A stretch of DNA of 64,000 bases from Cymbomonas tetramitiformis (taxonomy: Eukaryota; Chlorophyta; Pyramimonadophyceae; Pyramimonadales; Pyramimonadaceae), in NCBI GenBank assembly GCA_001247695.2, contig LGRX02028683.1, positions 17,174-81,173 on the forward strand. The letters run 5' to 3'. Positions 10,610 to 20,200 of the stretch are shown here, piece by piece. The stretch's first letter is position 1, and every line of letters starts with the position of its first letter. A model generated the notes under the pieces. The model had not been told where the DNA came from and ran no database searches. It saw only the letters and a program-made list of their open reading frames with translations. The position numbers and the translations under genes are program-made.

Positions 10610-11984
10610 GTACAGTTGCGGACGATATGCTCCGCGGAGCCGCAGGCGAAGCATCGGCGGACCTTCGGTGCATCGGGGCGGGAGAGACCAGGTGGTGGTG
10701 GCAATGGGGTAACTGCCGCGGCAGCGGTGGTGGTGGGCCCATTCTCCAGCATGGCGAGTGCTGGGCGGTTCGAGGAGGGGGGCCGTCTGAAGAAGGGGGT
10801 ACGAGGAGGTGGGTTCGCGAAAGAGACAGTACGGGGAGGGCGGTCTTGAGTGCGCCTCTGAGCTGCCTCCGTGTCGATGTCATTCTCCACCTCCTCTGCG
10901 ACCTCCCGTATCTTCAACAGGGCGTTGTGGGTGCCCGGGATATCGCCAGTAGCAGCCTTCCTTTCCCACTCCTCTGGCTTGGAGACGTCCAGGTGGATGG
11001 CCCTCAGGCGCCGCATTACCTTGGGCGCGTACTTCAACCCTCGGCGGTACGTGGAGAGCATGGACAGGTTGGACATCTCAACGCAGTTGGGGACCCTGCC
11101 GGCCAGGAAGTTGACCGAGGCCATGCGGGTCTCCAGCCGCGAAAAGTACTCCGCCGCGGTCTCGTTCGACGCCTGCTTCAGTGCGATAGCCTCGCCGTGC
11201 GCGTTCTCCAGGTAGCCCTGTGTCAGGGAGCACACCGCCAGGTCGCTGAAGAACACGTCCAACTCCACGTAGCGCCGGTGCCAAGCCTGGTCGGACCTGA
11301 AGGTCCCCGCCGCACGCTCTAGGAACCTCTTCTGCTGGTCTTGTAGGGTGTGCTCCTTGAAGCTCCAGAGGAGGCTCGACACGCTCGCCTGGTACTCCGA
11401 TACGGACGGCGTACAGCTGGGAGTGGTCAGCGCCTTTGACTTTTCTGAGCCTGTTTGAGCCCCCACTGTTAAGGGAACGTTATACTGATGTTTCGTGACT
11501 TTTGGGAACGTTATTTGGATTCCTTCTTCGAAAAAAAAAGACTTTTCTGACGTAAAAGTTGCGCCCAGTATCCCAAAAGCACAGGTCTCCCCCTGCAGTA
11601 TAACGAAAGTTACGAGAAGGTCGTGGTTGAACGCGCGGAGACCGTTCAAAGTAACGCAATTGATACCAAATGTGCCCGTGGGCAGTACGACAGATGCTCG
11701 GAATAATGGTTTTGATTGAACGTGTAAAGGCACACAATTCGGATTTTTTAATATACTGGATCAGGGCCAGATTGAGGTACAAACGATAATTCGGTTCCGA
11801 GTTCTGAAGGCTAAACACTTCACAAGTGCTCTACTTATTCACTCGTCACTCAGGTTGCAGGGTCAACCACCCGGCAGCCGATGTCACACTACGGCTCAAC
11901 GTTCAATTCCCGATTCGATCTCATTTCTAATTCCGATTCGTCATTCTCGATTCAGATGTTACGTCGACAGACTGACACGATGAC

Positions 11985-12235
11985 TGCCACACAGTACTGT
12001 CATACTACTGTACTGTCATACTGTCATACTGTCATAGCGTCATACTGTCATACTGTCATAACCTTAATATCTGATATTCGATTTCATTGTCTTTTCAACC
12101 CCGATGCGAATCTGACCATTCTTCGAGGGTCTGACTGAGTTCCACGATGACACCCCCCACAGTACTGTCATACTACTATAGTGTCATAGTGTCATACTGC
12201 CATACTGTCATAGTGTCATACTGTCATACCCCGGA
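11985..12235. repeat. TACTGTCA short tandem repeat, two blocks
   Basis: Runs of CATACTGTCATACTGTCATA occur at about 11990-12062 and again at about 12157-12230. Each is preceded by a shared CACAGTACTGTCATACTACT lead-in, so the block was duplicated. The sequence between is AT-rich with no gene. Confidence 0.85.
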
Positions 12236-12359
12236 CATCTGGTACTCATTCTCATCGTGATCTCAAGCCCAATTTCACTGTCATCGTGCCAATCCCAGAT
12301 TACTCCCGATGACACACATACCGACGCATAGGCATAGGCATATCGGCTCACGCCGTGCC

Positions 12360-12470
12360 TCCGGGCACATACGGATTATTTGCGCTAGCCGTCGACGCCT
12401 TTGCGAACGATGATCGGACGATTTAACAATTTATAATCGAACGATTCTCGACCTTATATATACAACTGAT
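12360..12470 (-). repeat. Fragment of the 3' internal region of gypsy family #1/#2
   Basis: Read on the minus strand, this matches 56098-56192 in gypsy #2 (shared TATATATAAGG-C-GAGAATCGT and GGCTAGCGCAAATAATCCGT), where the segment lies shortly before the 3' LTR. It therefore marks the distal end of gypsy #1 beyond its truncated RT. The matching 3' LTR was not found further left. Confidence 0.65.
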
Positions 12471-12479
12471 CGACGAAAA

Positions 12480-12700
12480 CCCTTACAGTGCCCACGCGTT
12501 TTTAAGCAACTTCAAAATAAGCAACCAGCGCCGGAATTCCGAAAATTTAAGCAATTTTCAGCGTTTGCAAAACCGCTGGAATTTGGCATATGTGCCGTAA
12601 GCAATTCCAGCGCCGTTATTAGCAGTCGTTGGAAATTGCTTAATCCGCTAAAAATTTCGCTGGAAATTGCTTAATCCGCCACACGGCCGTACGGGGCACC
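12480..12700. repeat. Short repeats of TAAGCAATTTCCAGCG in both orientations
   Basis: The motif GGAAATTGCTTA, or its complement TAAGCAATTTxCAGCG, occurs at about 12545-12575, 12598-12612, 12630-12645 and 12660-12675, forming dyads. It could be a small palindromic insertion. No ORF or target duplication is visible. Confidence 0.4.
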
Positions 12701-12735
12701 CGGCGATGAACCAACGACATTCCGGTCACTCATGA

Positions 12736-14283
12736 TCATTTTGGAAGCATTTCAAACCAAAAACAAAAAAATAAATTTTTTGGAAGGAGTGACTTCTTCC
12801 AATTCAGAGCGTTCGTCGTTATAGTGTCATCCATGAAAATGACAAGGAACCGATCGATGAAGTCGAAGAATGCCCGATTTCCTACACGTAGAGCGGTTGC
12901 AGGAGCATTGGTCAATCCGAAAGGCATAACTGTCCACTCATAGGAACCGTATCTGGTGCGAATAGCTGTTTTGTGAATGTCATCTGGATGTATAGGGATC
13001 TGATGGAAAAACCGATTGAAGTCGAATCTGCTAAACCATCGTGCACCTTTTAGCTGTTCAAGAAGGGTGTCGTGAGGTGGCAATGGATACGTGTCCTTAA
13101 TTGTGATGTTATTAAGGGCTCGATAATCACAATACATCCTCCACTTCCCACCTGGCTTAGGAGCGAAAATGATAGGACATCCATATGGAGATGATGAAGG
13201 ACGAAGGATACCCAATTCGACATATTTGATGATCTGTCGTTTGAGCCCTTCCATCATGGGCACTGGTATGGTACGAACTGGCTGCGATGGCGGCTTGTGT
13301 CCAGGTTCAATGTTGATTCGATGATAACCACCTTCAAACCGTTCTGGCCTATGACCAGCTGGAAGATCCTCCTGGAATATGTCTGAAAAGTCTTCCCTCA
13401 TCTGATCACGTGCTGCTGTGACCTCTGGGTCTTCCATAGTGGTGTCTGAGTCTGCTGTTGCGAAGACCAGTTCACCATCGACCTCTGAGAGAAAGAAGAG
13501 ATAAGCTACGGCTTCTTCAGCCGAACCACTAGATCGAATACGACGTAGGTGCTTTCTCATGGTGGTGGCACTGACCAATTCCATTTCAGGAAGGTCATCT
13601 GAGCCTGGAGTCTGTTCAACTCTGGAAAGTACTGTGCGAACACTGGAGCCTGATGAGTGCTTCCTAGTGATCGTCAGGTTTTTGGATTGGAAGTCAATGT
13701 GTGGATTTCTCCTCTCCAACCAATCTTGACCCAGGATGACAGCGAAGGGTTTCATGTCAATGATGTAGAAATCCTCTGTGTCCTTATACTTACCCAGCGT
13801 AAATGTAGCATTGGGAAGATAGGATGTACAGGGTAGTTAGCTTCCTCCAGCCAATCCCACTGAAAATGATGAGGAATCTGTGGGTGCAATACCAAGCTGA
13901 GCAGCGAACTGTCTGTCGATGAAAGACGATGTAGCTCCTGGATCTACCAATATGTGAGTACTCTGTCCATATCCTTTCCCTTTGTACAACAACAACTTCT
14001 TCTGTGATTTCAGCTGTGCTGTCTGAGACTGCATCTGTGCGATGTGCTCTGAGGGAGTGTCCATCTGCTGAAACTGTAATGTCAGACTGGAAAGGACTTC
14101 TTCTGAGATACTCTCAACCCGGTCACTTGCTTCAGTGGCATCTTCAGGCTGATTTACCTTGGGGGTGCTCTCATCACTGGTACCTGTGCGGTACCCTGAG
14201 AGTTTCCCTGAGGAGCTGGAGCTGAAGCTGGAATTGGAGCTGGAGCTGCAACTGCTGCATTGATGTTGTGCTGACTCTTTAGC
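12736..14283 (-). pseudogene. Gypsy #1 pol fragment: aspartic protease and N-terminal half of reverse transcriptase
   Basis: The protease motif is ILVDPGATSSFID (about 13960-13920), with DPGA where DSGA or DTGA is usual. An in-frame TAA at 13837-13839 separates it from a 339-codon stretch holding ILGQDWL, the RT fingers and palm (RMYCDYRALN, FSRFDFNRFFHQI, MPFGLTNAPA) and the catalytic FMDD at about 12840. The sequence degenerates right after FMDD. Upstream, 14154-14283 encodes the gag-pol linker (QHNINAAVAAPAP) in another frame. Joined to 24764 onward, this linker continues the gag frame, which shows element A inserted at this point. Not functional as it stands. Confidence 0.8.
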
Positions 14284-14392
14284 TCCTTAACCAAAGAAAA
14301 AAAGAAAAAAAGAAAAAATGTGACTCTTCCTACTGGAAGCGTGATATTTGAAGGTGCACAGCTGTTACGCCTGCCCCTAGTCACATGCACAA
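14284..14392 (-). other. 3' end of element A: stem-loop, T-rich tail and target duplication
   Basis: Downstream of the stop codon at 14393, in element sense, there is about 100 nt of non-coding sequence with a small stem-loop (CTTCC, four-base loop, GGAAG; about 14326-14339). Then comes a tail of runs of 6-7 T separated by single C, and then the target duplication. Element B has the same layout. A 3' stem-loop plus simple-repeat tail suggests specific 3'-end recognition by RT. Confidence 0.6.
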
Positions 14393-17300
14393 TCAAGGCG
14401 GCTTCTTACTGTTTTTTAGAGCCTTCTCCTTCTCCGACCTGCTGTGTGAAATCAACATCTTGGCAGCCCATTCCACCGCGATGCTACTGATTTTCTTGAG
14501 GAGGGCTTCCGCTTCCTTCTTGTTGAAGCCGAGGTGTTGCGTGAGAGCCCTTGCGTTGTGTTCATATACCGACCCCGTGGTTCCGAAAACCATCGGGTGA
14601 AAGAACACTTTATAGCCTTTGGATCTGAGTAGCTCCATAAGGGGCTCATACTTGTTGAGTTTATCGTGAAGGGACACATACCAGCGAGTGTCCCACGTGA
14701 AGGCCACCTCTATGAGGTGGATTTCTCCCACATCCTCCCTGTGGGTGTTTTCCGGCCTGCCTGGGGGGGCGTCCCTGACGTCCTCTGCACCCTTGATCAT
14801 GACAATATCTACAAAGTGTGGTATGTCGTCTGGGGGGTCCTTCGCCCCCGGGTGGTCCCTTCCGTCCCTACGGCACTGACCCCTTCTGAGTACGAAGTCC
14901 GGTATCGGGCGGGTACATTTGTTAGTCCCGTCTAGCCCAGCGTGGTGCGCGATCCAGATCGGACTGGCGCCCGTTCGTCCCTTCCTGATCGCTTCGTAAA
15001 GGGTCCTTGCCACTTCGTTGTGCCTGGCTGTGGCCATGTTCATGCTGGTCTCGTCTTTGCATCCAGCCAGCCTGTGTGCCGGAGTGTCCCTCCTCCCGCA
15101 GAGGGCGCAGTCCGGGACCGGGTATTTGTTCGGCCATATGAGGTGCTTTCTGGCAGTCGTCATGAGGACCCCAAACCGGCACCTTAGAATCAGGGACCTG
15201 AGCGTCGGTGGAGTAACCTTCCAGAAGTGATTGGATATTCCTGGTATCGACTTGTCCTGGAGAATTTCCCGCGGGGGCTCCTCCAATCTTCTTCCCATGT
15301 GTGTCTCGACTGCGGCAGCGTCTGCGTGGCTTGTGGCGGCCCTGTCTCCGTTTCTCCGGTGCATGGCCTCCCGGTCCCTGTTTCTCTTTCTTTTTCTCTC
15401 TGGGGCCGCCTCCTGGTAGGCGTCTATCGCTTGTTGTGGAACGTCCGTCAGGTTCTGGAGTTCCGACTCTCCCAGGTCCATCTCCATCATCGAGCGGCAC
15501 AGACCGTCAATTGGGTCCTCACGTTCTGCCTCCTCGATTGCTTGCATCATCTCTCTGTCTGGCGAGTTCATGGCCCCCCTCTCGCCCATGTCCAGAGGCG
15601 GCCCCCGCGTCTCATCGAATTCCCAGAGTAGGTCCCACTCGTCCTGAGTGGTCACTTGATCCCGCGGGTGTACCTGTTCCTGGTCGCCCGGCTCCCGTCG
15701 CTCCGGCGGGTCGTCCTGGCTCCAGGGAGCGTGCTGGAGTTCCTCCAGGAGCATCGGCTCCTGGAGATTCTCCCCTGGTGTCCCCATTTCCACGTTCTGT
15801 CGGCCCCGGTCGGGGCCTTGGGCTGGCCCTGGGGCGCCGGTCGTGGGGTTCTTTGTCATAGAGCCCTCTACTGGGATGGCTCCCTCCCGATTTCCCCTGC
15901 CGGGTGTTCCCCATTCTTCCCACGGGCTGCTCGGGGGCTGTAGCCATTTTCTCACTGACCTGTGCTGTGTCGATTTTAGTGCAATCCTTCCTGCCACATA
16001 CCTTTCCACCGCCCCCTCCCCCTGCAGGGGCCTCATCGATTCACCATCTCGGGCATTGGCTACGAGCGTGTACATGGTCCTGTTGTCCCATGGGTCAATT
16101 TGGGTGGTGCCCTCCTGGTTTTCTGCTGCCTGTTTGGCCGCCTCATCTGCCTTGTCGTTGCCCTTTACCCCCGTGTGGCTTTTGACCTTCCTGAGTGAGA
16201 CCTTCGTTCCCTGGCTGTTATGCTGTTCTACCAGGGAGAGTATATCCTCAAGCAAATCCCTGTGTCTGTGGCCCTCCATCGTGTGGGGTCTGGATAACAT
16301 GTTGAGTATTTGGTACATACTGCAGAGGCTGTCCGTGCAGATTGCTATCTCGCCCGGTGTTGTGCATTCTCTGGCCCTGAGTGCCGCGTGGATCGCCAGG
16401 AGTTCCGCCCTGTTGATGGTGAGGTGTCCACCCGTCGACCACGTGCCCCTCCAAGTTCTGGGGTTTTCATCCCCTCTGGGGTCCCAGTAGGCCGCTCCCA
16501 CTCTATGTAACCCCCCTTCTTCCTCTGGGTCCAGTCGCGACCCATCCGTATAGAGGAACGAGGTTGCATCCCAGGCTTTGTTGATTTCCTCTAGGGTTCT
16601 GGAACGTCCGGTTTTGTGCTTAATGGGACACGTGGGGAACCTCTCCCTTACTTCCGTGTGTCCCCTGTCCCTGTCTTGTCTGCTGAAGAGCATGGGAGTG
16701 CGCTCCATTGCCTTTAGCCATCTGGCCCTCGAGTCCTCTTTGATCTTGTCCAAAGGCCATGCCGTGTTCGCCGCATGGTACTCCGTGATCGTGACCTCGG
16801 CGAGTCCCCTGTCGCGCCATGTTTGTCTCATGGCCCTCGCCGCCTCCGGGGTGCGGTCTTCCTTGGGGACCTCACCCCCTTCGTTCCCCCATCCCTGTCT
16901 GCGCGACATGCTCGGTATTTCCCATTTTCTCATCGGGTGAGGGTCGAAGATCATGTCGTATTGACTAGTGTTCTCCATCGCGTTTTTGACCGCCACCATG
17001 TCTGACACTGCGTCCGAGGTGTGGACCCTCGGGTTGGCCGGCCTGAGGTTCCGAATCGTGTGGTACTTACGGACCGTGCAGTACGTGCTGCGCTGCAGGG
17101 CCTTCCCGACTAGTTCCGCCGCCCCTTCTGGGTCCGGGCAGAATTTTTGCCATCCCTCTGCGTTGGCAACAACTAGGATCCTAACTCCCCAGTTGCTGTA
17201 GTCCTTCTTCGTGACGCCTGATACCGTGGTGCCTCCCCAGTGGTCTGGGGGAAGGAACGTAAAGCTTTTTCTTGGGATCACCCCAAATTCATGTATCCTA

Positions 17301-20200
17301 GTATCTCCATACCTCCTGCAGTATGCCTTGGCTGGCGTTCTCGTCCAGGCCGGGTAAATTCCTACCCCCAGTACCGGGGTTTTCGCCATGGTGGACATCA
17401 GGGCCTCCTGAAGCGCTTTGTCTAGGTCTGCCGCTGTGTACTCCGGATTGAACTCGAAGGCGCCCAGTTCTCCCCATCGGGTGTCCCATGCAGACCCTTT
17501 GGATCCGAAAATCTTGTCCCTGTCGAACTTGGAGCAGTATGTCGCCGTGTGGCTGTGTACGTTGAGCGGCGACGCGAATATCTCCGCCTGGATCCCGAAG
17601 GCCTCCTGGAGCGCTTGCATAATTTCTGGAGGGAGCGTCCAGTGATTTTGCAGTGCAGTTTTCTTGACTTCCTCCTCCTCCTCGCAGGAATATCTTTTGA
17701 GCAGGAGGACTACTTCTGTGGCGAATCCGTGGACTGTGCCCAGCTGTGGCTCCCGCTCCTCGAAGGACCTCCGTCGCTCTTCCCCCGCCCTTGTATGGGT
17801 CTGATCTGCGCTGTCCGTGCCCGCCGCGGCCACATATCTGTCGTAGAGCCTATCGAGTACCTCTTCTTTGAGGGCGCCTACCATCTTGCCCCGCTCGTCG
17901 TGCGCGAACACGTGGTGCCTGCCTGTCTCTGTCGTGAGCGTGCACTTGCCCGAGGGTGCTGCGTCCCAGTCTGGGTTAAAGGGTTCAGTGTCTATGTTGA
18001 GCTCGGTGACCCCCGGCCAGTAGTGGGCATGCCTCGTGGGAGCTCCTGACAGCGGTTCTCTTTCTGTGTGTCTCCGAGCCTGCTGTGCTTCCCGCTCCTT
18101 GTTGTGGAACGTGTCGGTCTCTCGTTCGGCTCGGCTCGGGTTCATTCCCGCAATTCCTCCTGTCAGCAGTGTGTCCTCTTCGACCCATGTCTCCCCTTGT
18201 GGGCGAATTGGCCCAAGCAGGTATTCCCTGCTTCCCCAGTGCGTCCTAGCCGCTAGGATTGTGGTGTTCTCGGACGCCTCAACGGCCTGGGGTTCCTCCT
18301 CCGTTTCTTCGAGCACCTCCGGATCATTGGCAACCGTCGGGCCAGCGCCTACCGAGAGCTCCATGGTGTCTATCCTCCACCACCTGTTCCTGCTCCGGCA
18401 GTCATTAACAGGGGGGTGCGTTGCCCATGCGACTTGTTCACTGCTTACGAGGTGCGTGGCCATCAGCCTAACCGCGTCTCTCGAGAATCCGATTTTGGCC
18501 GCATGCTGGAACAACTCCCCCGTCCTGACATCTCCTTTGGACAATTGAGCGAGGACCCATGTCCTCAGCATCATGATCTGCGCCGCGGTCCCTTTCCATT
18601 TCGTGCCTCTGCCATCTTCCAGGCTAACTGTGACCCGGTGGGGGCTTGTTTCCCTCTGGGGTGTCTGCGCAGGCGGGTTCGGCCTGGGTCTGATCTCCTC
18701 GCTCTCCTTTGTGGCCTGGGGGCTTTGTATGATCTGCCTGGTCCTTTTCTCACCGACCTTCGGGAGCTCCCGGGCGTGCCTGGGGGTTTCTGGCACCGTG
18801 TTTGCCTGGGTCTGTCTGGTCGGGCTCCTCCTGACTTGCATTGGCCCCGCGCTTGCCTCTTCCTGGATTTCGTCATCCACCTCCTCGAAGGAGATTGGGT
18901 CATGAATCTCTCCCTCCCCGTGGAACACGTGGTGGCGCTCCCGTTGTTCTAATTCTCCTATGCGCGCCATGATTGGGCCTCTCATGGCTTTCCTGTATCC
19001 CTTGGAGGTCGTAGCTTCTCCGCCCACCGGGGGCCCATGCAGCCCGATCCAGGACTCCCACCTCTCTCCTGTGGTGGACCTATTCCATTCCTGCCACTTG
19101 TCAATCATGTAGCACACCCAGACTCCGCATTGGTATCCGTCTCGTTGGTGTGCGACCCCCATGTTGGAGACCGTTACGTTGACCGGCGGCCATCCCGGCG
19201 GTCCTGCCCACTGTCTCAGCGCCGTCATTAGGCGCGTGTCTTCCCCCCCCATTGGGTCGTAGAGGTAGATTGAAACACTGGTGTCCTCATTTTTTCCGAA
19301 TAGGAGCACATTCCAGTGGCTGCCGTCGCAAGTCAGGACAAAGGAAAATCCCTCGTCCCGGACCGTTTCCATCGTGTTGCGCATCTGCGCCTCGTATTGT
19401 TCCGACTGCTCGAACTCGGTTCCGTTGAGGGCATCCGCGAGTTTCGTCTGGTGCATCGACACTGTGTCCAAGCCCGTCGTGCAGAGGCTGTGGGTTTCCA
19501 CTTGTATGGAGCTAAGCCACGCCTCCCTGCCTCTGGTGTCCGAGAAGACCCCTTCCGTCCTGTGCCTGGGGGTGCCCTCCCCCCGGGGCTCGTTTCCTCT
19601 TCTTCCTCCCCCCTTCAGGAGGCTGTCCGCATGGGACCCCTCAGGGCGGTTTCTCCTCATCGCCCTCCTGCTGTCCATCGCCTCCTTCTCGGTGAGTCTT
19701 GCTCCGGCTCTGGCTGCGTGTCGCAGGTCTGAGAGGAATTTTTCCGCCTTGGGTCTCACGCCTACGGAGTCCATTATCATGACTCTACCCCCCGGGTCCT
19801 CAAGCAGGGTGGGTCTGACTCCAATATCGTGGCATTTAAAGGCGTCTTCGTGGTCTTCTTCGTCCTTGGCGCAATAACCTGTCGCCATTTGTTTTAAGGC
19901 GTTTTTGGCTTGCATGGAGGTCGTGGGGGGTCCTCTTCTTCCTGCGTGCCACAGCGATCGCGGGCCCCATTTGGATTGAGTGGGGTGGAAGCCCTCTTCC
20001 CAAGTGGTTAGTTCTTCCCCTTCGGTCGCCTGGGGTTCTGCCAACCTTTGGAACCCTAGAGCGTTGTGTGCCTCTTTGGACGGCATAAACTGGGGTTTGA
20101 GGGTGAGGTTTTTCGGGTTGTCCCAGAATCGCGTGTCGTTGGGCTTGTCAGCGAGCGCTTCGCATATATATGGGTACAGCATGAGCATGAAGGTTCGCAT
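14393..20200 (-). CDS. Element A polyprotein, C-terminal part: C48-like protease, chromodomain-like, PCIF1-like methyltransferase, RNase H, CCHC, restriction-like endonuclease
   Basis: 1935 codons. A Ulp1/C48-like cysteine protease lies at residues ~285-370 (His in GSHW 295, Asp in YDPMGG 315, Cys in YQCGVW 358). A chromodomain-like segment (TTILAARTHW ... ETWVEEDTL) is at ~646-680. A PCIF1/CAPAM-like domain spans ~852-1022, with FASPLN, TYCSKF, KIFGSKG, then FEFNPEY at the place of the catalytic NPPF, and later ILVVANAEGW. RNase H is at ~1217-1360 (YTDGS, NRAEL, CTDS, GNDKADEAA, all four acidic residues present). A CCHC finger (CALCGRRDTPAHRLAGC) is at ~1698, and a restriction-like endonuclease at ~1767-1860 (PDF, FVDIV, LIEV, KLNKY). 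The first residues (YPYICEA) align with the middle of B's single polyprotein, so this is not a separate gene: it is the continuation of the upstream ORF after a -1-type frame change near 20200-20240. Confidence 0.85.
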   Translation of the reverse strand: MRTFMLMLYPYICEALADKPNDTRFWDNPKNLTLKPQFMPSKEAHNALGFQRLAEPQATEGEELTTWEEGFHPTQSKWGPRSLWHAGRRGPPTTSMQAKNALKQMATGYCAKDEEDHEDAFKCHDIGVRPTLLEDPGGRVMIMDSVGVRPKAEKFLSDLRHAARAGARLTEKEAMDSRRAMRRNRPEGSHADSLLKGGGRRGNEPRGEGTPRHRTEGVFSDTRGREAWLSSIQVETHSLCTTGLDTVSMHQTKLADALNGTEFEQSEQYEAQMRNTMETVRDEGFSFVLTCDGSHWNVLLFGKNEDTSVSIYLYDPMGGEDTRLMTALRQWAGPPGWPPVNVTVSNMGVAHQRDGYQCGVWVCYMIDKWQEWNRSTTGERWESWIGLHGPPVGGEATTSKGYRKAMRGPIMARIGELEQRERHHVFHGEGEIHDPISFEEVDDEIQEEASAGPMQVRRSPTRQTQANTVPETPRHARELPKVGEKRTRQIIQSPQATKESEEIRPRPNPPAQTPQRETSPHRVTVSLEDGRGTKWKGTAAQIMMLRTWVLAQLSKGDVRTGELFQHAAKIGFSRDAVRLMATHLVSSEQVAWATHPPVNDCRSRNRWWRIDTMELSVGAGPTVANDPEVLEETEEEPQAVEASENTTILAARTHWGSREYLLGPIRPQGETWVEEDTLLTGGIAGMNPSRAERETDTFHNKEREAQQARRHTEREPLSGAPTRHAHYWPGVTELNIDTEPFNPDWDAAPSGKCTLTTETGRHHVFAHDERGKMVGALKEEVLDRLYDRYVAAAGTDSADQTHTRAGEERRRSFEEREPQLGTVHGFATEVVLLLKRYSCEEEEEVKKTALQNHWTLPPEIMQALQEAFGIQAEIFASPLNVHSHTATYCSKFDRDKIFGSKGSAWDTRWGELGAFEFNPEYTAADLDKALQEALMSTMAKTPVLGVGIYPAWTRTPAKAYCRRYGDTRIHEFGVIPRKSFTFLPPDHWGGTTVSGVTKKDYSNWGVRILVVANAEGWQKFCPDPEGAAELVGKALQRSTYCTVRKYHTIRNLRPANPRVHTSDAVSDMVAVKNAMENTSQYDMIFDPHPMRKWEIPSMSRRQGWGNEGGEVPKEDRTPEAARAMRQTWRDRGLAEVTITEYHAANTAWPLDKIKEDSRARWLKAMERTPMLFSRQDRDRGHTEVRERFPTCPIKHKTGRSRTLEEINKAWDATSFLYTDGSRLDPEEEGGLHRVGAAYWDPRGDENPRTWRGTWSTGGHLTINRAELLAIHAALRARECTTPGEIAICTDSLCSMYQILNMLSRPHTMEGHRHRDLLEDILSLVEQHNSQGTKVSLRKVKSHTGVKGNDKADEAAKQAAENQEGTTQIDPWDNRTMYTLVANARDGESMRPLQGEGAVERYVAGRIALKSTQHRSVRKWLQPPSSPWEEWGTPGRGNREGAIPVEGSMTKNPTTGAPGPAQGPDRGRQNVEMGTPGENLQEPMLLEELQHAPWSQDDPPERREPGDQEQVHPRDQVTTQDEWDLLWEFDETRGPPLDMGERGAMNSPDREMMQAIEEAEREDPIDGLCRSMMEMDLGESELQNLTDVPQQAIDAYQEAAPERKRKRNRDREAMHRRNGDRAATSHADAAAVETHMGRRLEEPPREILQDKSIPGISNHFWKVTPPTLRSLILRCRFGVLMTTARKHLIWPNKYPVPDCALCGRRDTPAHRLAGCKDETSMNMATARHNEVARTLYEAIRKGRTGASPIWIAHHAGLDGTNKCTRPIPDFVLRRGQCRRDGRDHPGAKDPPDDIPHFVDIVMIKGAEDVRDAPPGRPENTHREDVGEIHLIEVAFTWDTRWYVSLHDKLNKYEPLMELLRSKGYKVFFHPMVFGTTGSVYEHNARALTQHLGFNKKEAEALLKKISSIAVEWAAKMLISHSRSEKEKALKNSKKPP

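Larger units (their letters stand above)
6464..11733 (-). pseudogene. Ty3/gypsy gag with CCHC zinc knuckle, split by the hAT insertion
   Basis: The gag runs on the minus strand from about 11733 to 10610 and continues at 6733-6464. A conserved capsid-like helical region (about 11430-10930) is followed by a proline-rich linker and a zinc knuckle, CFACGSAEHIVRNC (C-X2-C-X4-H-X4-C), with its last cysteine at the insertion point. After the insertion the same frame continues for about 90 acidic residues to a stop at 6464. Gag proteins of this type package element RNA in virus-like particles. The start is uncertain: the first ~100 residues of the open frame resemble nothing I recognise. Confidence 0.65.
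5822..11818 (-). mobile_element. Ty3/gypsy chromovirus remnant (gypsy #3), interrupted by a hAT transposon
   Basis: On the minus strand, a gag with a CCHC knuckle (11733 down to 6464, split by the hAT at 6734-10609) is followed after its stop codon by a short post-integrase region and a C-terminal chromodomain. Protease, RT, RNase H and most of integrase are missing, so this copy was internally deleted. No LTR pair was found, and the outer ends given are only limits of recognisable sequence. The gag frame reads continuously across the empty hAT target site, so gag was open when the hAT inserted. Confidence 0.6.

Noticed and set aside
11985..12235. LTR of gypsy #1 at its left side
   Set aside because: The TACTGTCA repeats only superficially resemble the TGTCATAC repeats of the LTR; TGTCAGGGTTATGACC is absent.
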